64,000 nucleotides of DNA from Mangrovitalea sediminis. GTDB lineage: Bacteria > Pseudomonadota > Gammaproteobacteria > Pseudomonadales > Oleiphilaceae. The DNA lies in contig NZ_NTLB01000005.1 in assembly GCF_002514725.1 (NCBI RefSeq), positions 248,001 to 312,000 of the forward strand, in the 5' to 3' direction. The notes beneath the pieces are model-generated. The model searched no databases. It saw only the letters and a list, made by a program, of their open reading frames with translations, and had not been told where the DNA came from. Positions 18,883 to 29,286 of this stretch are shown piece after piece. The translations under genes and the position numbers were made by a program. Position 1 is the stretch's first letter. Each line of letters opens with the position of its first letter.

Positions 18883-20253
18883 TCATTCATTGACTGCTTG
18901 CGATGTCGGAATCCGGTATTTATCCGTCAGATTGTAGAGCGTCGGACGAGTGATACCCAGAAGCCGGGCCGCTTGCGCCATATTAAACTGCGAAGACTGC
19001 AGTGCCTGCATGACAGCTTTCCGTTCAGCATCTTCCCGGACCTGACGGAGGTTCAGGATGGCGCCATCCAGACTCTCGTCACAGGTTAGCTCAAGATCGG
19101 CGGCGGTCACGCGCTTGCCATCGGCCATAATCGTCGCCCGCTTGACCTTGTTGATCATCTCGCGGACATTGCCTGGCCAGGTATAGGACTTGATTGCGCG
19201 TAACGCCTCCTCGGTAAAGGCCAAACCGCCGCGGTCCATGGTACGGGAAAACTCTTTGAGGAGGGCCTGGGCAATGACAACGGCATCGCCTTCCCGGGAG
19301 CGCAGGGGCGGCACTTCGACCGTGATTTCGCTGACGCGATAATAGAGGTCTTCCCTGAATTCACCGGAGTCGATCAGTTGGCGAACATCGCGGTGTGTTG
19401 CGCAAACAACGCGCACATCGACTGGAATCGATTTTACGCCTCCCACCCGGTCAATCACCCGTTCCTGCAGGAAGCGTAGCAGCTTCGCCTGCAGCGACAT
19501 GGGCATATCTCCGATTTCATCCAGGAACAGGGTTCCACCGTGGGCGAGTTCGATTTTGCCTTTCTTGTTCTGCGTGGCGCCGGTGAAGGCCCCTTTTTCA
19601 TAGCCGAAGAGTTCGCTTTCCAGCAGGTTCTCTGGGATGGCGGCGCAGTTGATGGCGGCGAAGGGCTGATCGGAGCGGCCACTGAGATCGTGGATGGCAC
19701 GAGCCAGGAGTTCCTTGCCGGTGCCGGTTTCGCCAATGATGAGCGACGTGACATCGGCAGGCGCAATTTTCTCGATGGTTCGGCAGATATCCAGCATCTG
19801 GGGGCTGGCGGCAATAATGCCTTTGATTCGGGCCCCATTGGTAACCAGGCTGAGTTCGCGGTTTTCCTTTTCCAGCTCGGCGAGACGGAATGCCCGGTTG
19901 ACCACGAAGGAGAGAATGTCGGCATCCAAAGGCTTTTGGTAAAAGTCGCTGGCGCCCATACCGATAGCGCGAACAGCGTTTTCCTTTTCTTCGCGACCGG
20001 TGACCACGATGACCTTGGTGGCGGGGGCCAGTCTCAGGATCTCTTCCAGCAATGCGAAACCTTCGGAGGCGCCACCGGGATCGGGTGGTAGCCCAAGATC
20101 CAGCGTGACGACCTGAGGCTCATGGCGCCGCAAGGCGGTGAGGGCACTGTCCCGATCCTCGGCGATAGAAATCTCGATCTTGTCGTCGAAACACCAGCGC
20201 ATCTGGCTTTGCAGGCCGGGATCATCCTCCACAATGAGTAAACGTTTGTTCAC
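18883..20253 (-). CDS. prsR: Sigma-54-dependent response regulator PrsR
   Basis: An NtrC-type activator that switches on sigma-54 promoters for EPS and PEP-CTERM genes. Domains in order: receiver (RLLIVEDDPGLQSQMRW; phosphoacceptor Asp in VVTLDLGLPPD), AAA+ domain with Walker A GETGTGKELLARAIH and the sigma-54 contact loop GAFTGA, and a C-terminal Fis-type HTH (MAQAARLLGITRPTLYNL). I prefer GTG 20253 (VNKRLLIVEDD, 456 residues) because the receiver domain begins at once; an in-frame ATG at 20292 adds 13 residues. The recognition-helix end TRPTLYNLTDKYRI is typical of the TIGR02915 PEP-CTERM regulator. It is paired with the kinase gene prsK, 229 bp upstream. Confidence 0.92.
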   Translation of the reverse strand: MNKRLLIVEDDPGLQSQMRWCFDDKIEISIAEDRDSALTALRRHEPQVVTLDLGLPPDPGGASEGFALLEEILRLAPATKVIVVTGREEKENAVRAIGMGASDFYQKPLDADILSFVVNRAFRLAELEKENRELSLVTNGARIKGIIAASPQMLDICRTIEKIAPADVTSLIIGETGTGKELLARAIHDLSGRSDQPFAAINCAAIPENLLESELFGYEKGAFTGATQNKKGKIELAHGGTLFLDEIGDMPMSLQAKLLRFLQERVIDRVGGVKSIPVDVRVVCATHRDVRQLIDSGEFREDLYYRVSEITVEVPPLRSREGDAVVIAQALLKEFSRTMDRGGLAFTEEALRAIKSYTWPGNVREMINKVKRATIMADGKRVTAADLELTCDESLDGAILNLRQVREDAERKAVMQALQSSQFNMAQAARLLGITRPTLYNLTDKYRIPTSQAVNE

Positions 20254-20482
20254 AGTGCGATCAAATCCTTTTTTCGTTATTTGTGGCGACACAGCGCCTC
20301 GCCTAATGGAACCACTATTACCGGGGGAAAGCGAGACTTCTCCAGCGTCTTTTCTTGCGCCTTCAAGTGATTATAACAAGCTATAACGTCGCCTGAAGGG
20401 GCAATAATGTATTGTTTTTGGCCTGGCAGGCTTGACAACGCGCTTTGATGACCAGGTTTGTGCTTTGACGTCCAGATAGTTG

Positions 20483-22576
20483 TCAGGCCGCCGCATTGGC
20501 TTGATCGGCTTCGCGGTTCAAGGGAATCCGAACCGAGAAACAGGAACCGACTCCAGGCTCGCTGGTGACATCGATATTGCCACCGATCTTACGAATATAT
20601 TCCCGCGCCTGATAGGCGCCAATTCCCATACCGGTCAGGCCCTTTGTGCTCTCGAAGGGCTTAAACAGCCGGGTCTTGATGAAGTCTTCGGTCATTCCGG
20701 AGCCGGAGTCCTGGATAAACAAGACCACGTGGTCAAGGCTGGTTTTGAGCGTGATCGACACTTCGCCGTCCCGGGGCGTGGCATCCTGGGCGTTTTGTAC
20801 CAGATGACCGAGGACGCCTCGTAGCTGATCGGGGTCGGCCTTCACGTGGATATTGGTCTCGGGGCCCACATAGATCGGTTCCGGTTTCTGCCTCGCTTGC
20901 TGCGACACAATGTCGCGAACGATCGGAGGCAGATCCAGCACCTGGGCGCGGGCTTCGTCGCTGGGCTTTTTGATGTGCTCGACCAGATTGGACATCTTGT
21001 TAACAGCATGTTCCGTGGTTCGGATCATGTCGTCGATAAATGCCGGATTCTCGCGGTGTTTCGGTGCATTGCGTACCAGTAGGGACAATTGGGCAATCAG
21101 GGTTTTCAAGTCATGCACCATAAAGGCGGAGGCCTTGTTGACCGCTTCGAACTGCATGGCACGTGAGAGGCGCGACTGGGCATCGGATTGGGCGAGGAAA
21201 TTACAGGTCTGGCGCGCGACAACGCGGATCAGGTCGAAGTTTTCCCAATTCAGCTCGACGCGTGTATAGGGCTCGCCGATCAACACGATACCGTACAGCT
21301 CGTTGCCCAGATAAAGCGGAACGATCAGCCACTTGTCCGGGAAGTTGAGAATGGCATCCGGAATCTCCAACAAATTGTAGCGAACAGGGTCGTTTTGGTA
21401 TTCGCGCAAATCCAGGACCCATTCCCGCTCCTGGAAGAAGCGGACGAGATCGCAGTCCAGGTCGATTTCGGTATGTTTGGGTTCTTGCATGTTGACGCTG
21501 GTTGCGAGCAGGAAGTGACCTTCGTCGTCGCGGAGCCAGAGGGCGCCGGAATGGCTGTCCACCAGGCTGGCCAGAATGCGGATTGTGCGCTCGGTCAGAG
21601 GCGGCTCTTCACCCAGATTACTGAAGAATTGAGTGATTTTGAGCCACTCATCCCGGTAATCGTATTTGTAGTCGAAGAAATTCTTGCTGATCATCAACAT
21701 CGCCCGGGAGCGCAATCGCGACGACGTTATCAGGAGCGTGAACAGCAGAACGAAGGTGGTCATGAACAGGATCTGCAGCGCCTCTCCCCAAGAGCCGCCC
21801 CAAACCCGGACGTAGTATCCGCCGGCGGATACGATCAGGAGATAGATGCCGGCGGCGATCAGCGTCCCGGCATGAAACACCAGATTCCGGGAGAACTGCA
21901 GCTCGATAGGCTGTTTGCGGGCATTGATCATATTGACCGCAAACAACGGTGCTACCAGTGCATTGATGGCGCCGCGGGCATCCCACATCGAGCTTGAGAT
22001 CTGGTTGAATAGCAACGCTTCAGCGTACATGAAAAAGTCGTAGACAAAGATGGCGCCGATAGCGATGCAGACGTACTTGATACTCGAGCGGCCGTAGGTC
22101 ACAGAGTTGCGCCAGATCTGTTCGACCAGGCTGAGGCCAAATAGCGCGATGGCCATCTGCGCGATGACCCGGACCTTACCGGGAATCAAGGTCACCGAAT
22201 AGATGTTCTCGACCACAGCCGAGGCGAAGAGCGTCAGCAGGGCGAGTCCAATAATACTGAAAAGAGTGATTCTCAGTCGCTTGAGCTTGGTGGGAATACG
22301 GTTGCTATCCCGGATCAGGGTGATCAGCACCGTAATCCAACTGGCATCCCTGGCCAGCTCAAGGCCATAACGGACGACGAAGGGCGGTTGACCCCACACG
22401 GACTGTGCCGCAAGGGCTGCTGCCCAGGTCGCAGATAGCAGTGCGGCCACAAGCAGGGCCCGATCCGTGTAGCGTCGCAGGTATCGCCGGGAGACCAGCA
22501 GGCCGAGTAGCAGGAATGCGAGCGCTGCAGCGGTATGACTGACCGCGCCGAATGTGAGGGTCATGTGGAGGTCCAC
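20483..22576 (-). CDS. prsK: PEP-CTERM system sensor histidine kinase PrsK
   Basis: 697 residues, the usual length for TIGR02916-type PrsK. The first ~285 residues contain about eight membrane helices. A GAF-like cytoplasmic domain follows (about 310-460), then the kinase core: H-box FMVHDLKTLIAQL, N-box LGHLVQNAQDATP, G1 LFIQDSGSGM and G2 STKGLTGMGIGAYQAREYI. It is expected to phosphorylate PrsR in response to an unknown envelope or lipid-phase signal. It lies 140 bp downstream of the epimerase gene and 229 bp upstream of prsR, all minus strand. Confidence 0.92.
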   Translation of the reverse strand: MDLHMTLTFGAVSHTAAALAFLLLGLLVSRRYLRRYTDRALLVAALLSATWAAALAAQSVWGQPPFVVRYGLELARDASWITVLITLIRDSNRIPTKLKRLRITLFSIIGLALLTLFASAVVENIYSVTLIPGKVRVIAQMAIALFGLSLVEQIWRNSVTYGRSSIKYVCIAIGAIFVYDFFMYAEALLFNQISSSMWDARGAINALVAPLFAVNMINARKQPIELQFSRNLVFHAGTLIAAGIYLLIVSAGGYYVRVWGGSWGEALQILFMTTFVLLFTLLITSSRLRSRAMLMISKNFFDYKYDYRDEWLKITQFFSNLGEEPPLTERTIRILASLVDSHSGALWLRDDEGHFLLATSVNMQEPKHTEIDLDCDLVRFFQEREWVLDLREYQNDPVRYNLLEIPDAILNFPDKWLIVPLYLGNELYGIVLIGEPYTRVELNWENFDLIRVVARQTCNFLAQSDAQSRLSRAMQFEAVNKASAFMVHDLKTLIAQLSLLVRNAPKHRENPAFIDDMIRTTEHAVNKMSNLVEHIKKPSDEARAQVLDLPPIVRDIVSQQARQKPEPIYVGPETNIHVKADPDQLRGVLGHLVQNAQDATPRDGEVSITLKTSLDHVVLFIQDSGSGMTEDFIKTRLFKPFESTKGLTGMGIGAYQAREYIRKIGGNIDVTSEPGVGSCFSVRIPLNREADQANAAA

Positions 22577-22716
22577 CCGGTCATTGGCTGCACCGATAAA
22601 AATGAATCATCGCTCAAGTGTAGCCGATAGCTCCCACAAGACGTAAGCCTTGGATGTGAGACGCGTCCGGATGACTTCGGGCCGGCCGCGTGGACGACGG
22701 GCCCGATTCCTGCGTA

Positions 22717-23664
22717 TTACACCGGATTCTTGTATTCCCGGTAGTAACGAAAGATTTCTCTCAGCGGACGACGGGGACGGAAGCCGAAAGTATCCCGGAA
22801 AACCCGGCCATCGATCACCACAGGGTACTTGAAAAAATTCATCAGGAAGGGTGGGAAGTTCTGCATATTGAGGGTGCGCAGAATGAAGCGGGGTACCGCC
22901 GGCGGGACAGAGGGGATCGGAACCATCTTGCAGCCACACAGTGAGAGCGCATGCTGGTAAGACACCCAGTCTTCCGGAGCCACATTGAAAATGCCCGGCT
23001 TTTCCTTGGTATAGGCGAGCACCAGGGCCTCTGCCATATCCTCGATATGAATGAACTGCATCATGGGCGAAAAACCGGCCAGTGTCGGTGCGTATTTGCT
23101 CGACAGCAGCTGGCTGATAGTGTTCCGCACGCCGGGGCCGACGATATTGCAGGGCCGCAGGATGGTGATGTTCAGGTTGGGGTAACGCCACAGATAAATG
23201 GTGGCGAGATTTTCCAGCTCAACCGAATCGATCAAGTCCATCGTCAGTTCGGCACCCTTGAGGGGGGCGGATTCGTCGATCAACGCCGGGTTGTAGGCGT
23301 TGGCGCCATAGACGTGATAGGTCGACAGGACGATGACTCGTTTGATGCCGTACTTGTTGCTCAGGTTTAACAGCTTCTGGGTACCCAGGACATTGGCGTT
23401 ATAACGGCGCATCCGGGTTTCCTGGCTGGACATGATCCGGCCGAGATGAATAACGCCTTCAAAGTCATAGCGCTTGAACAGGTCTTCGAAGACCCGTTTG
23501 TTGAAGTCAATACAGTAGCTGGGCACATCATCGCCCAGATAGGGTTGCTCCCGGAAATCAACGGCCACGACGTTATAGCGGTCGCGGAGGCGGTTGATCA
23601 CATGCTGGGCGAGTGCACCGGCGGCCCCGGTGACAAGAATGCTTTGCTTTTTGCGCTGGTTCAT
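22717..23664 (-). CDS. NAD-dependent epimerase/dehydratase (extended SDR)
   Basis: A 315-residue nucleotide-sugar-epimerase-like protein. The dinucleotide loop is TGAAGALAQHVINRLRDRYNVVAVD, and the active-site region reads VIVLSTYHVYGANAYNP, where the usual YxxxK is not obvious, so catalysis may be altered. The C-terminal domain includes LRPCNIVGPGVRN and PEDWVSYQHALSLCG. It shares one base (TGATG) with the preceding acyltransferase gene, so the two are translationally coupled. Genes of this pair are often found together in proteobacteria and may act on a lipid or sugar-lipid; the substrate is unknown. Confidence 0.75.
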   Translation of the reverse strand: MNQRKKQSILVTGAAGALAQHVINRLRDRYNVVAVDFREQPYLGDDVPSYCIDFNKRVFEDLFKRYDFEGVIHLGRIMSSQETRMRRYNANVLGTQKLLNLSNKYGIKRVIVLSTYHVYGANAYNPALIDESAPLKGAELTMDLIDSVELENLATIYLWRYPNLNITILRPCNIVGPGVRNTISQLLSSKYAPTLAGFSPMMQFIHIEDMAEALVLAYTKEKPGIFNVAPEDWVSYQHALSLCGCKMVPIPSVPPAVPRFILRTLNMQNFPPFLMNFFKYPVVIDGRVFRDTFGFRPRRPLREIFRYYREYKNPV

Positions 23665-24482
23665 CAGAAGAGCCTTTTCCGTTCACTCAGTCCTTGATCG
23701 ATCAACTCGCTAATGGCGGATTTAACCTGTTCGACCTGTCTGGTCACTTCTTCTTCGGTGAGATCCTCATTGGCGGGAAAATACATCGGGTCGCCGAAAT
23801 TCAGGATGACCTTGGCCGGCAGCACCATGGGCAGCGCAACGGGGAAGTAAGGAATGCCCAGGGATTTGGCCACCGGCTTTAAGTTGCTGATTGCCGGAAT
23901 CGTCTCTTCGCAGCCGACCACGCCAACCGGCACGATCGGTGCGTTGTACTTCATGGCCAAATGCATAAAACCGTTCCCAAAGCGTTTGAGTTGGTAACGG
24001 TCCCGGTAAAGTTTGCCGGAACCACGCACGCCCTCCGGGAACACGATAACCGCTTCGTCGTTATCCAGCATTTTGGCGCAGTTAACCGGGTCGCCGAGGA
24101 CGGCACCGACCTGGTTCAGCACGTTGCCGAGCCAGGGGACGGTCGGAAAGAAGCGCTCGATCATCGCGCGGGGCATGCGCGGCTCTTTATCCCGGGTGGC
24201 CAGGGCGAAGCCGATCAAAATGCCGTCGATCGGCAACTGGCCGCTGTGGTTGGCTATGATCAGCACCGGACCTCTGCTGGGGACCTTCTCGGTGCCATGG
24301 GCCTCGACCCGGAAGTACTTGTCATAAAGCTGTTTGACCAGGGCATAACCGATTTTGACTGTGTCGGTGTTGTAGCCCCAGGGGTCGTAGCCAAGGCTAC
24401 CGACGGGTTTGCGAATCTGGTTGATTTTTTCGTCGAGTTCCTTCGACACGAGTTTTTCTTTGAGAAAAGAGCGCAGATTCAT
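23664..24482 (-). CDS. Lysophospholipid (1-acylglycerol-3-phosphate) acyltransferase family protein
   Basis: A 272-residue PlsC-like acyltransferase. Block I is normally HxxxxD; here GPVLIIANHSGQLPIDGILIGFA contains H-S-G-Q-L-P-I-D, the spacing seen in a divergent PlsC subgroup. Block III appears as VIVFPEGVRGSGK (FPEGxR) and block IV as NAPIVPVGVVGCEE. It transfers an acyl chain to a lysolipid-type acceptor at the inner membrane. It is the first gene of a two-gene unit with the epimerase, and the 527 bp upstream hold no intact gene. Confidence 0.82.
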   Translation of the reverse strand: MNLRSFLKEKLVSKELDEKINQIRKPVGSLGYDPWGYNTDTVKIGYALVKQLYDKYFRVEAHGTEKVPSRGPVLIIANHSGQLPIDGILIGFALATRDKEPRMPRAMIERFFPTVPWLGNVLNQVGAVLGDPVNCAKMLDNDEAVIVFPEGVRGSGKLYRDRYQLKRFGNGFMHLAMKYNAPIVPVGVVGCEETIPAISNLKPVAKSLGIPYFPVALPMVLPAKVILNFGDPMYFPANEDLTEEEVTRQVEQVKSAISELIDQGLSERKRLF

Positions 24483-25009
24483 CGAAAAGTCCTTGTTGGT
24501 CCGTCTGAACGGCAGCGCGCGGTTCGCTGGGCATTATACGCGACAGCGTTTAGGGTTTGGACACTTCTTTGAGGTTCTCATGTATCTGCCGAAGTGGCCT
24601 GGACTGACAGGGCGGTGACGTCTTCCATATGACCGCCACCTTCGGCCTGTTCAATCAGGGTTTGGGGCGGGCTATGCGCGCAGCGCTCGCGCAAACCGGG
24701 TCGCCTATCGGCGATTCTAGCAACCACGATGTATTTGTACCCCACGATGTATTTGTACCCACCGTTGCCGACGATTGACGTGCCGGTATATGAAGTCTGG
24801 GAGAAGATGGCGGATGTGCTGCCGCGCTAAACGGATGGAGAATCCGTGGAATCCCATCCAGATGGTGGAAATTCCGGAATGGAGGCCGCGGGCGCGTCAT
24901 GGTCTTGCATCGGCGTGGCGGTATTCAGTGCGCGCCTTCTGTGCCTCGCGGCCAGTTTTGAGCGTCGGTGCGAGTCATTTATGGCGCGTTATTTCCGCGC
25001 AGTAGACGG
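24483..25009. other. Intergenic region with short degenerate ORF and tandem repeat
   Basis: No intact gene is evident in these 527 bp. On the plus strand an open frame ends at 24830 with the protein-like tail MYLYPPLPTIDVPVYEVWEKMADVLPR split here as MYLYPPLPTIDVPV and YEVWEKMADVLPR; it looks like the C-terminus of a lost or decayed gene, but I do not recognise the family. An 18-bp tandem duplication lies just upstream of it. The promoter of the acyltransferase gene (minus strand) should lie near 24490-24600. Confidence 0.4.
24724..24759. repeat. 18-bp tandem repeat, two copies
   Basis: CCACGATGTATTTGTACC occurs twice in direct, gap-free tandem (24724-24741 and 24742-24759). The unit is a multiple of three, so it adds six codons to the short open frame that ends at 24830. 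It was probably produced by slipped-strand replication. Confidence 0.85.
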
Positions 25010-26221
25010 TTAGTCGGTTTCAAAACGAAATATTCTGGGTCTTTCCGGCGATGACAGGTTGTCGGAGCACCAGCGGTTTAATTCTGCCCGCATTTGCTCC
25101 TCGGTTGGACTGTCGCTAATCGGTTTGATGACCGCCTCAAGGCGACCGCCTTCAGAGGCGGGTCGTAAGTCGACACGGGCGCCCGCGATAAAGTTGAGGG
25201 ATTCCAGTTGGCTTGCGATGCGCTGAGGGTAAACGTTGACACCGCCAACCTGCACCGCCAGGTCCTTGCGACGAACCGGCGTTAGTTGACGGGCACCGTG
25301 CCACTGAATTTCATCCGGCAACACATAAAGGCGGTTGGCTGTAACGTCAGTAATCGCATCGGTTTCCTGGGCGCGTTGCCAGCGTGGCAACAGCTCGAAA
25401 GGCTGTTCTGGCTGCGCCCTATAGCCGATGCCTGCTGTTTCGCTGGAACCGTAGATCTCCATAACCAGCGACACGCCTAATCCCTGCAATGCCTTGAAAA
25501 TATCGGGCTCGCAGCGTTCGGTCGAGGTCAGCGCCATAACCCCCTCGGGGAAACGTCGCCCCGCACGAACGGCCTGTTGCCAAAGAAAAGGAAATCCTAC
25601 CAACAGGTCGCCTGGCTGTGCCCGTCCACTCAGGACGTGGTTTAAGGCCGTGGGTCCCGACAGGACAGGAACGTCTAGCAGTTGAGGCATCATGACGCCG
25701 AACAGGCAGCCATAGATATGATGGCAGGGCGAGGGTGCAACAACTCGTTCGATTGGCCGGCCTAAAATCGCTTGAAAATGCCGGGCAAAGAAGGTTACTT
25801 CATCAACCAGTGAAGCCCAAGGATGCTCACATACCTTGGGCGCGCCGGTGGTGCCTGAACTGCTGAAAGCCAAGCTGGTAACGCGTCGAGCACGCGCTTC
25901 CTGGACCAGCTCCACCCATTGTCCCAACTGGCGACGACGCAGCAAATAATCTTCCAGGCCGGAGTGATGGAGCTGGAACAGCGTATTGACCGCGGTCGCC
26001 ACGGTGACCAATTCCAACGAGTCCAAGTCCAGCGAGCTGGAAGCAGGTCCTCCCTGAGACTGACGATCGCTGGTTAGCGCCGTGTCTGACCGCCATTGCT
26101 GCGTATCAAACCGGAAACTGTCGCTGCGTCGCGACCGGGTTAACTCGCTGACCAGTAACGACGTTATCATTCGCATAACGCTTTCGTCGGACAACCCCAA
26201 ATCTTTGGCTACCACCGGCAA
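25010..26221 (-). CDS. 4-coumarate--CoA ligase, PYP-activating type
   Basis: 403 residues. Proposed to adenylate p-coumaric acid and form its CoA thioester, from which the PYP chromophore is attached. The AMP-binding P-loop is SSSGTTGAPK (residues 120-129), with YGSSETAG and VRRKDLAVQVGGVNVYP later. It is much shorter than plant-type 4CL and fits the compact PYP-activation family (TIGR02372 by recall). The protein ends at ERPRIFRFETD, just where full-length ligases continue into the A10 catalytic-lysine segment, which is absent here. The N-terminal ~110 residues contain LDLDSLELVTV (64-74), resembling the Ser-containing motif of acyl-carrier proteins. It starts 18 bp after pyp on the same strand, so the two form an operon. 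No tyrosine ammonia-lyase gene is in the window. Confidence 0.85.
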   Translation of the reverse strand: MPVVAKDLGLSDESVMRMITSLLVSELTRSRRSDSFRFDTQQWRSDTALTSDRQSQGGPASSSLDLDSLELVTVATAVNTLFQLHHSGLEDYLLRRRQLGQWVELVQEARARRVTSLAFSSSGTTGAPKVCEHPWASLVDEVTFFARHFQAILGRPIERVVAPSPCHHIYGCLFGVMMPQLLDVPVLSGPTALNHVLSGRAQPGDLLVGFPFLWQQAVRAGRRFPEGVMALTSTERCEPDIFKALQGLGVSLVMEIYGSSETAGIGYRAQPEQPFELLPRWQRAQETDAITDVTANRLYVLPDEIQWHGARQLTPVRRKDLAVQVGGVNVYPQRIASQLESLNFIAGARVDLRPASEGGRLEAVIKPISDSPTEEQMRAELNRWCSDNLSSPERPRIFRFETD

Positions 26222-26239
26222 TGACCTCTGAGCGCGGAT

Positions 26240-26617
26240 TTAAAGTCGTTTCACAAACACCCAGTAGCTGTCACCCACCAATGCTTTCTTCATATGCACT
26301 TTCACTTTGGTCGGCTTCATGTTGTAGTCAAAGGTATATTCGAACATGGTGTTCAGGTTGTCGCCCTTAACACCGTCGTCAAACCGTCCCCTGAACTCCG
26401 GGCGGTTGGTACATGGAGCCACTTGCCGGAAAAAGTTCTTTCCAATCACATCCTTTGGGTTGCGCCCTGTGATATCACCTTCTGCGGCGTTGTATTTGAG
26501 TACGGTGCCAGTCTTGTCGAGTTCGATGGCGCCGAACGCCAATGCGTCCAACTGTGTGCCAGACATTTTCGATAAGGTATTTTCGATATCGTTGGCGCCG
26601 AAACTGACCACTTCCAT
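26240..26617 (-). CDS. pyp: Photoactive yellow protein
   Basis: A 125-residue soluble PAS-fold blue-light receptor, the same length as Halorhodospira halophila PYP. Every chromophore-pocket residue is at its canonical position: Tyr42, Glu46, Thr50, Arg52, Cys69 (thioester site for p-coumaric acid, in [10 protein letters not shown]), Phe96, Tyr98 and Met100. Stretches such as [12 protein letters not shown] and [11 protein letters not shown] are almost unchanged from the prototype. A ribosome-binding site GGGAG lies 6 bp before the ATG. It is co-directional with the ligase gene. Because it is a single domain with no output module, its signalling partner is unknown. A 285-bp repeat element lies 228 bp upstream of its start. 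Confidence 0.97.
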   Translation of the reverse strand: MEVVSFGANDIENTLSKMSGTQLDALAFGAIELDKTGTVLKYNAAEGDITGRNPKDVIGKNFFRQVAPCTNRPEFRGRFDDGVKGDNLNTMFEYTFDYNMKPTKVKVHMKKALVGDSYWVFVKRL

Positions 26618-26845
26618 AAATTACTCCCGCGATATTAAGGTGGTTTGCCCAATGCGATTGATTTCTGCGTTGGCCCAGAGTTTACGGTAACACTGCCAAT
26701 GCGGATCACTGTGCCGGCTAGGGCGAACACCCTGAAAAAGTGAGACTCGCAAAAATCCGACAGGGCCATTAGTCGTGACGGTTGCTGAAGGCAGTGACGT
26801 GTGTGCCGGGCGAGGTGTTCCTGGCGTGCTGCAGCCCACAAAAAA

Positions 26846-27130
26846 GGATCGTCGCGGATTAGCGTGAAAAGCCGTAGGGCGCAATAACCGAAGGGCATTG
26901 CGCCGAATGAGACGCCACTCGGTGTAACAACACCCCATGACTGACCAACGGCGATACTACACCCGGAAGCTAAACTCGGAATTTGCCCGCTGCCATGCGG
27001 CGCAATGCCCTTCGGTTATTGCGCCCTACCGATGGAGCAAGCGCTAACCTCCAGGTATGACAAAGGGGTATCGGGGCAGCGACTTCTCTTTGAAATCAAA
27101 GCCGCTTTTCCCGGTAAAGTGCGATGAACC
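26846..27130 (+). mobile_element. MITE-like 285-bp element, left copy
   Basis: Identical over all 285 bases to the reverse complement of 30021-30305. The ends form imperfect terminal inverted repeats: the outer 29 bases match the reverse complement of the other end at 21 of 29 positions, both ends beginning GGWTCRTCGC. An 8-bp direct repeat, ACAAAAAA, flanks it exactly (26838-26845 and 27131-27138), as expected of a target-site duplication. There is no coding capacity. It carries two inverted REP-like motifs. It is inserted in the T-tract of the groEL terminator. These properties fit a non-autonomous, MITE-type element moved by a transposase encoded elsewhere. Confidence 0.8.
26874..27029. 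repeat. REPIN: inverted pair of GTAG-type REPs (left element)
   Basis: Two 31-bp motifs in opposite orientation (26874-26904 and 26999-27029) are exact reverse complements. Each begins with GTAG followed by a hairpin stem GGCGCAAT/ATTGCGCC, the architecture of REP sequences mobilised by REP-associated tyrosine transposases (RAYT). Together they can fold into one long cruciform. Confidence 0.75.
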
Positions 27131-27157
27131 ACAAAAAAGGGGGCCAGTTCGGCCCCC
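27131..27157 (-). terminator. groEL Rho-independent terminator
   Basis: On the minus strand the stem GGGGGCC/GGCCCCC (27139-27145 with 27151-27157, 5-nt loop) is followed by TTTTTTGT and then directly by the repeat element. It lies 22 bp past the groEL stop. Confidence 0.85.
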
Positions 27158-27178
27158 GGATTGACGCCATTGTGCGTC

Positions 27179-29121
<1,943 letters not shown>

Positions 29122-29203
29122 TGAGGATGCCTCCTGAATGTCTACAAAACACTGATAAGGAAAGAATGTCGGGAGCGGTGTTATCACCGTCCCGCCATCG
29201 CCA

Positions 29204-29231
29204 AAATAGGAGCGATCCGGCCGGTTTCAAG
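29204..29231 (-). promoter_or_regulatory. Sigma-32-like heat-shock promoter for groESL
   Basis: On the minus strand CTTGAA, 14 bp, TCCTATTT. This matches the sigma-32 consensus (CTTGAA, 13-15 bp, CCCCATNT) at the -35 fully and at most of the -10. It lies about 80 bp upstream of the groES start. No CIRCE operator is present. Confidence 0.65.
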
Positions 29232-29286
29232 AGGGGGCTGCCGTGATTTTATAAAATTTTTTGGTATAAAAAGCAGACTGTTATGT

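Larger units (their letters stand above)
26618..27178. other. pyp-groEL intergenic region
   Basis: 561 bp without a gene. It contains, from left to right: 228 bp upstream of pyp that must hold its promoter (no clear -35/-10 pair stood out), the left 285-bp repeat element, the groEL terminator hairpin, and 21 bp to the groEL stop. Confidence 0.7.
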
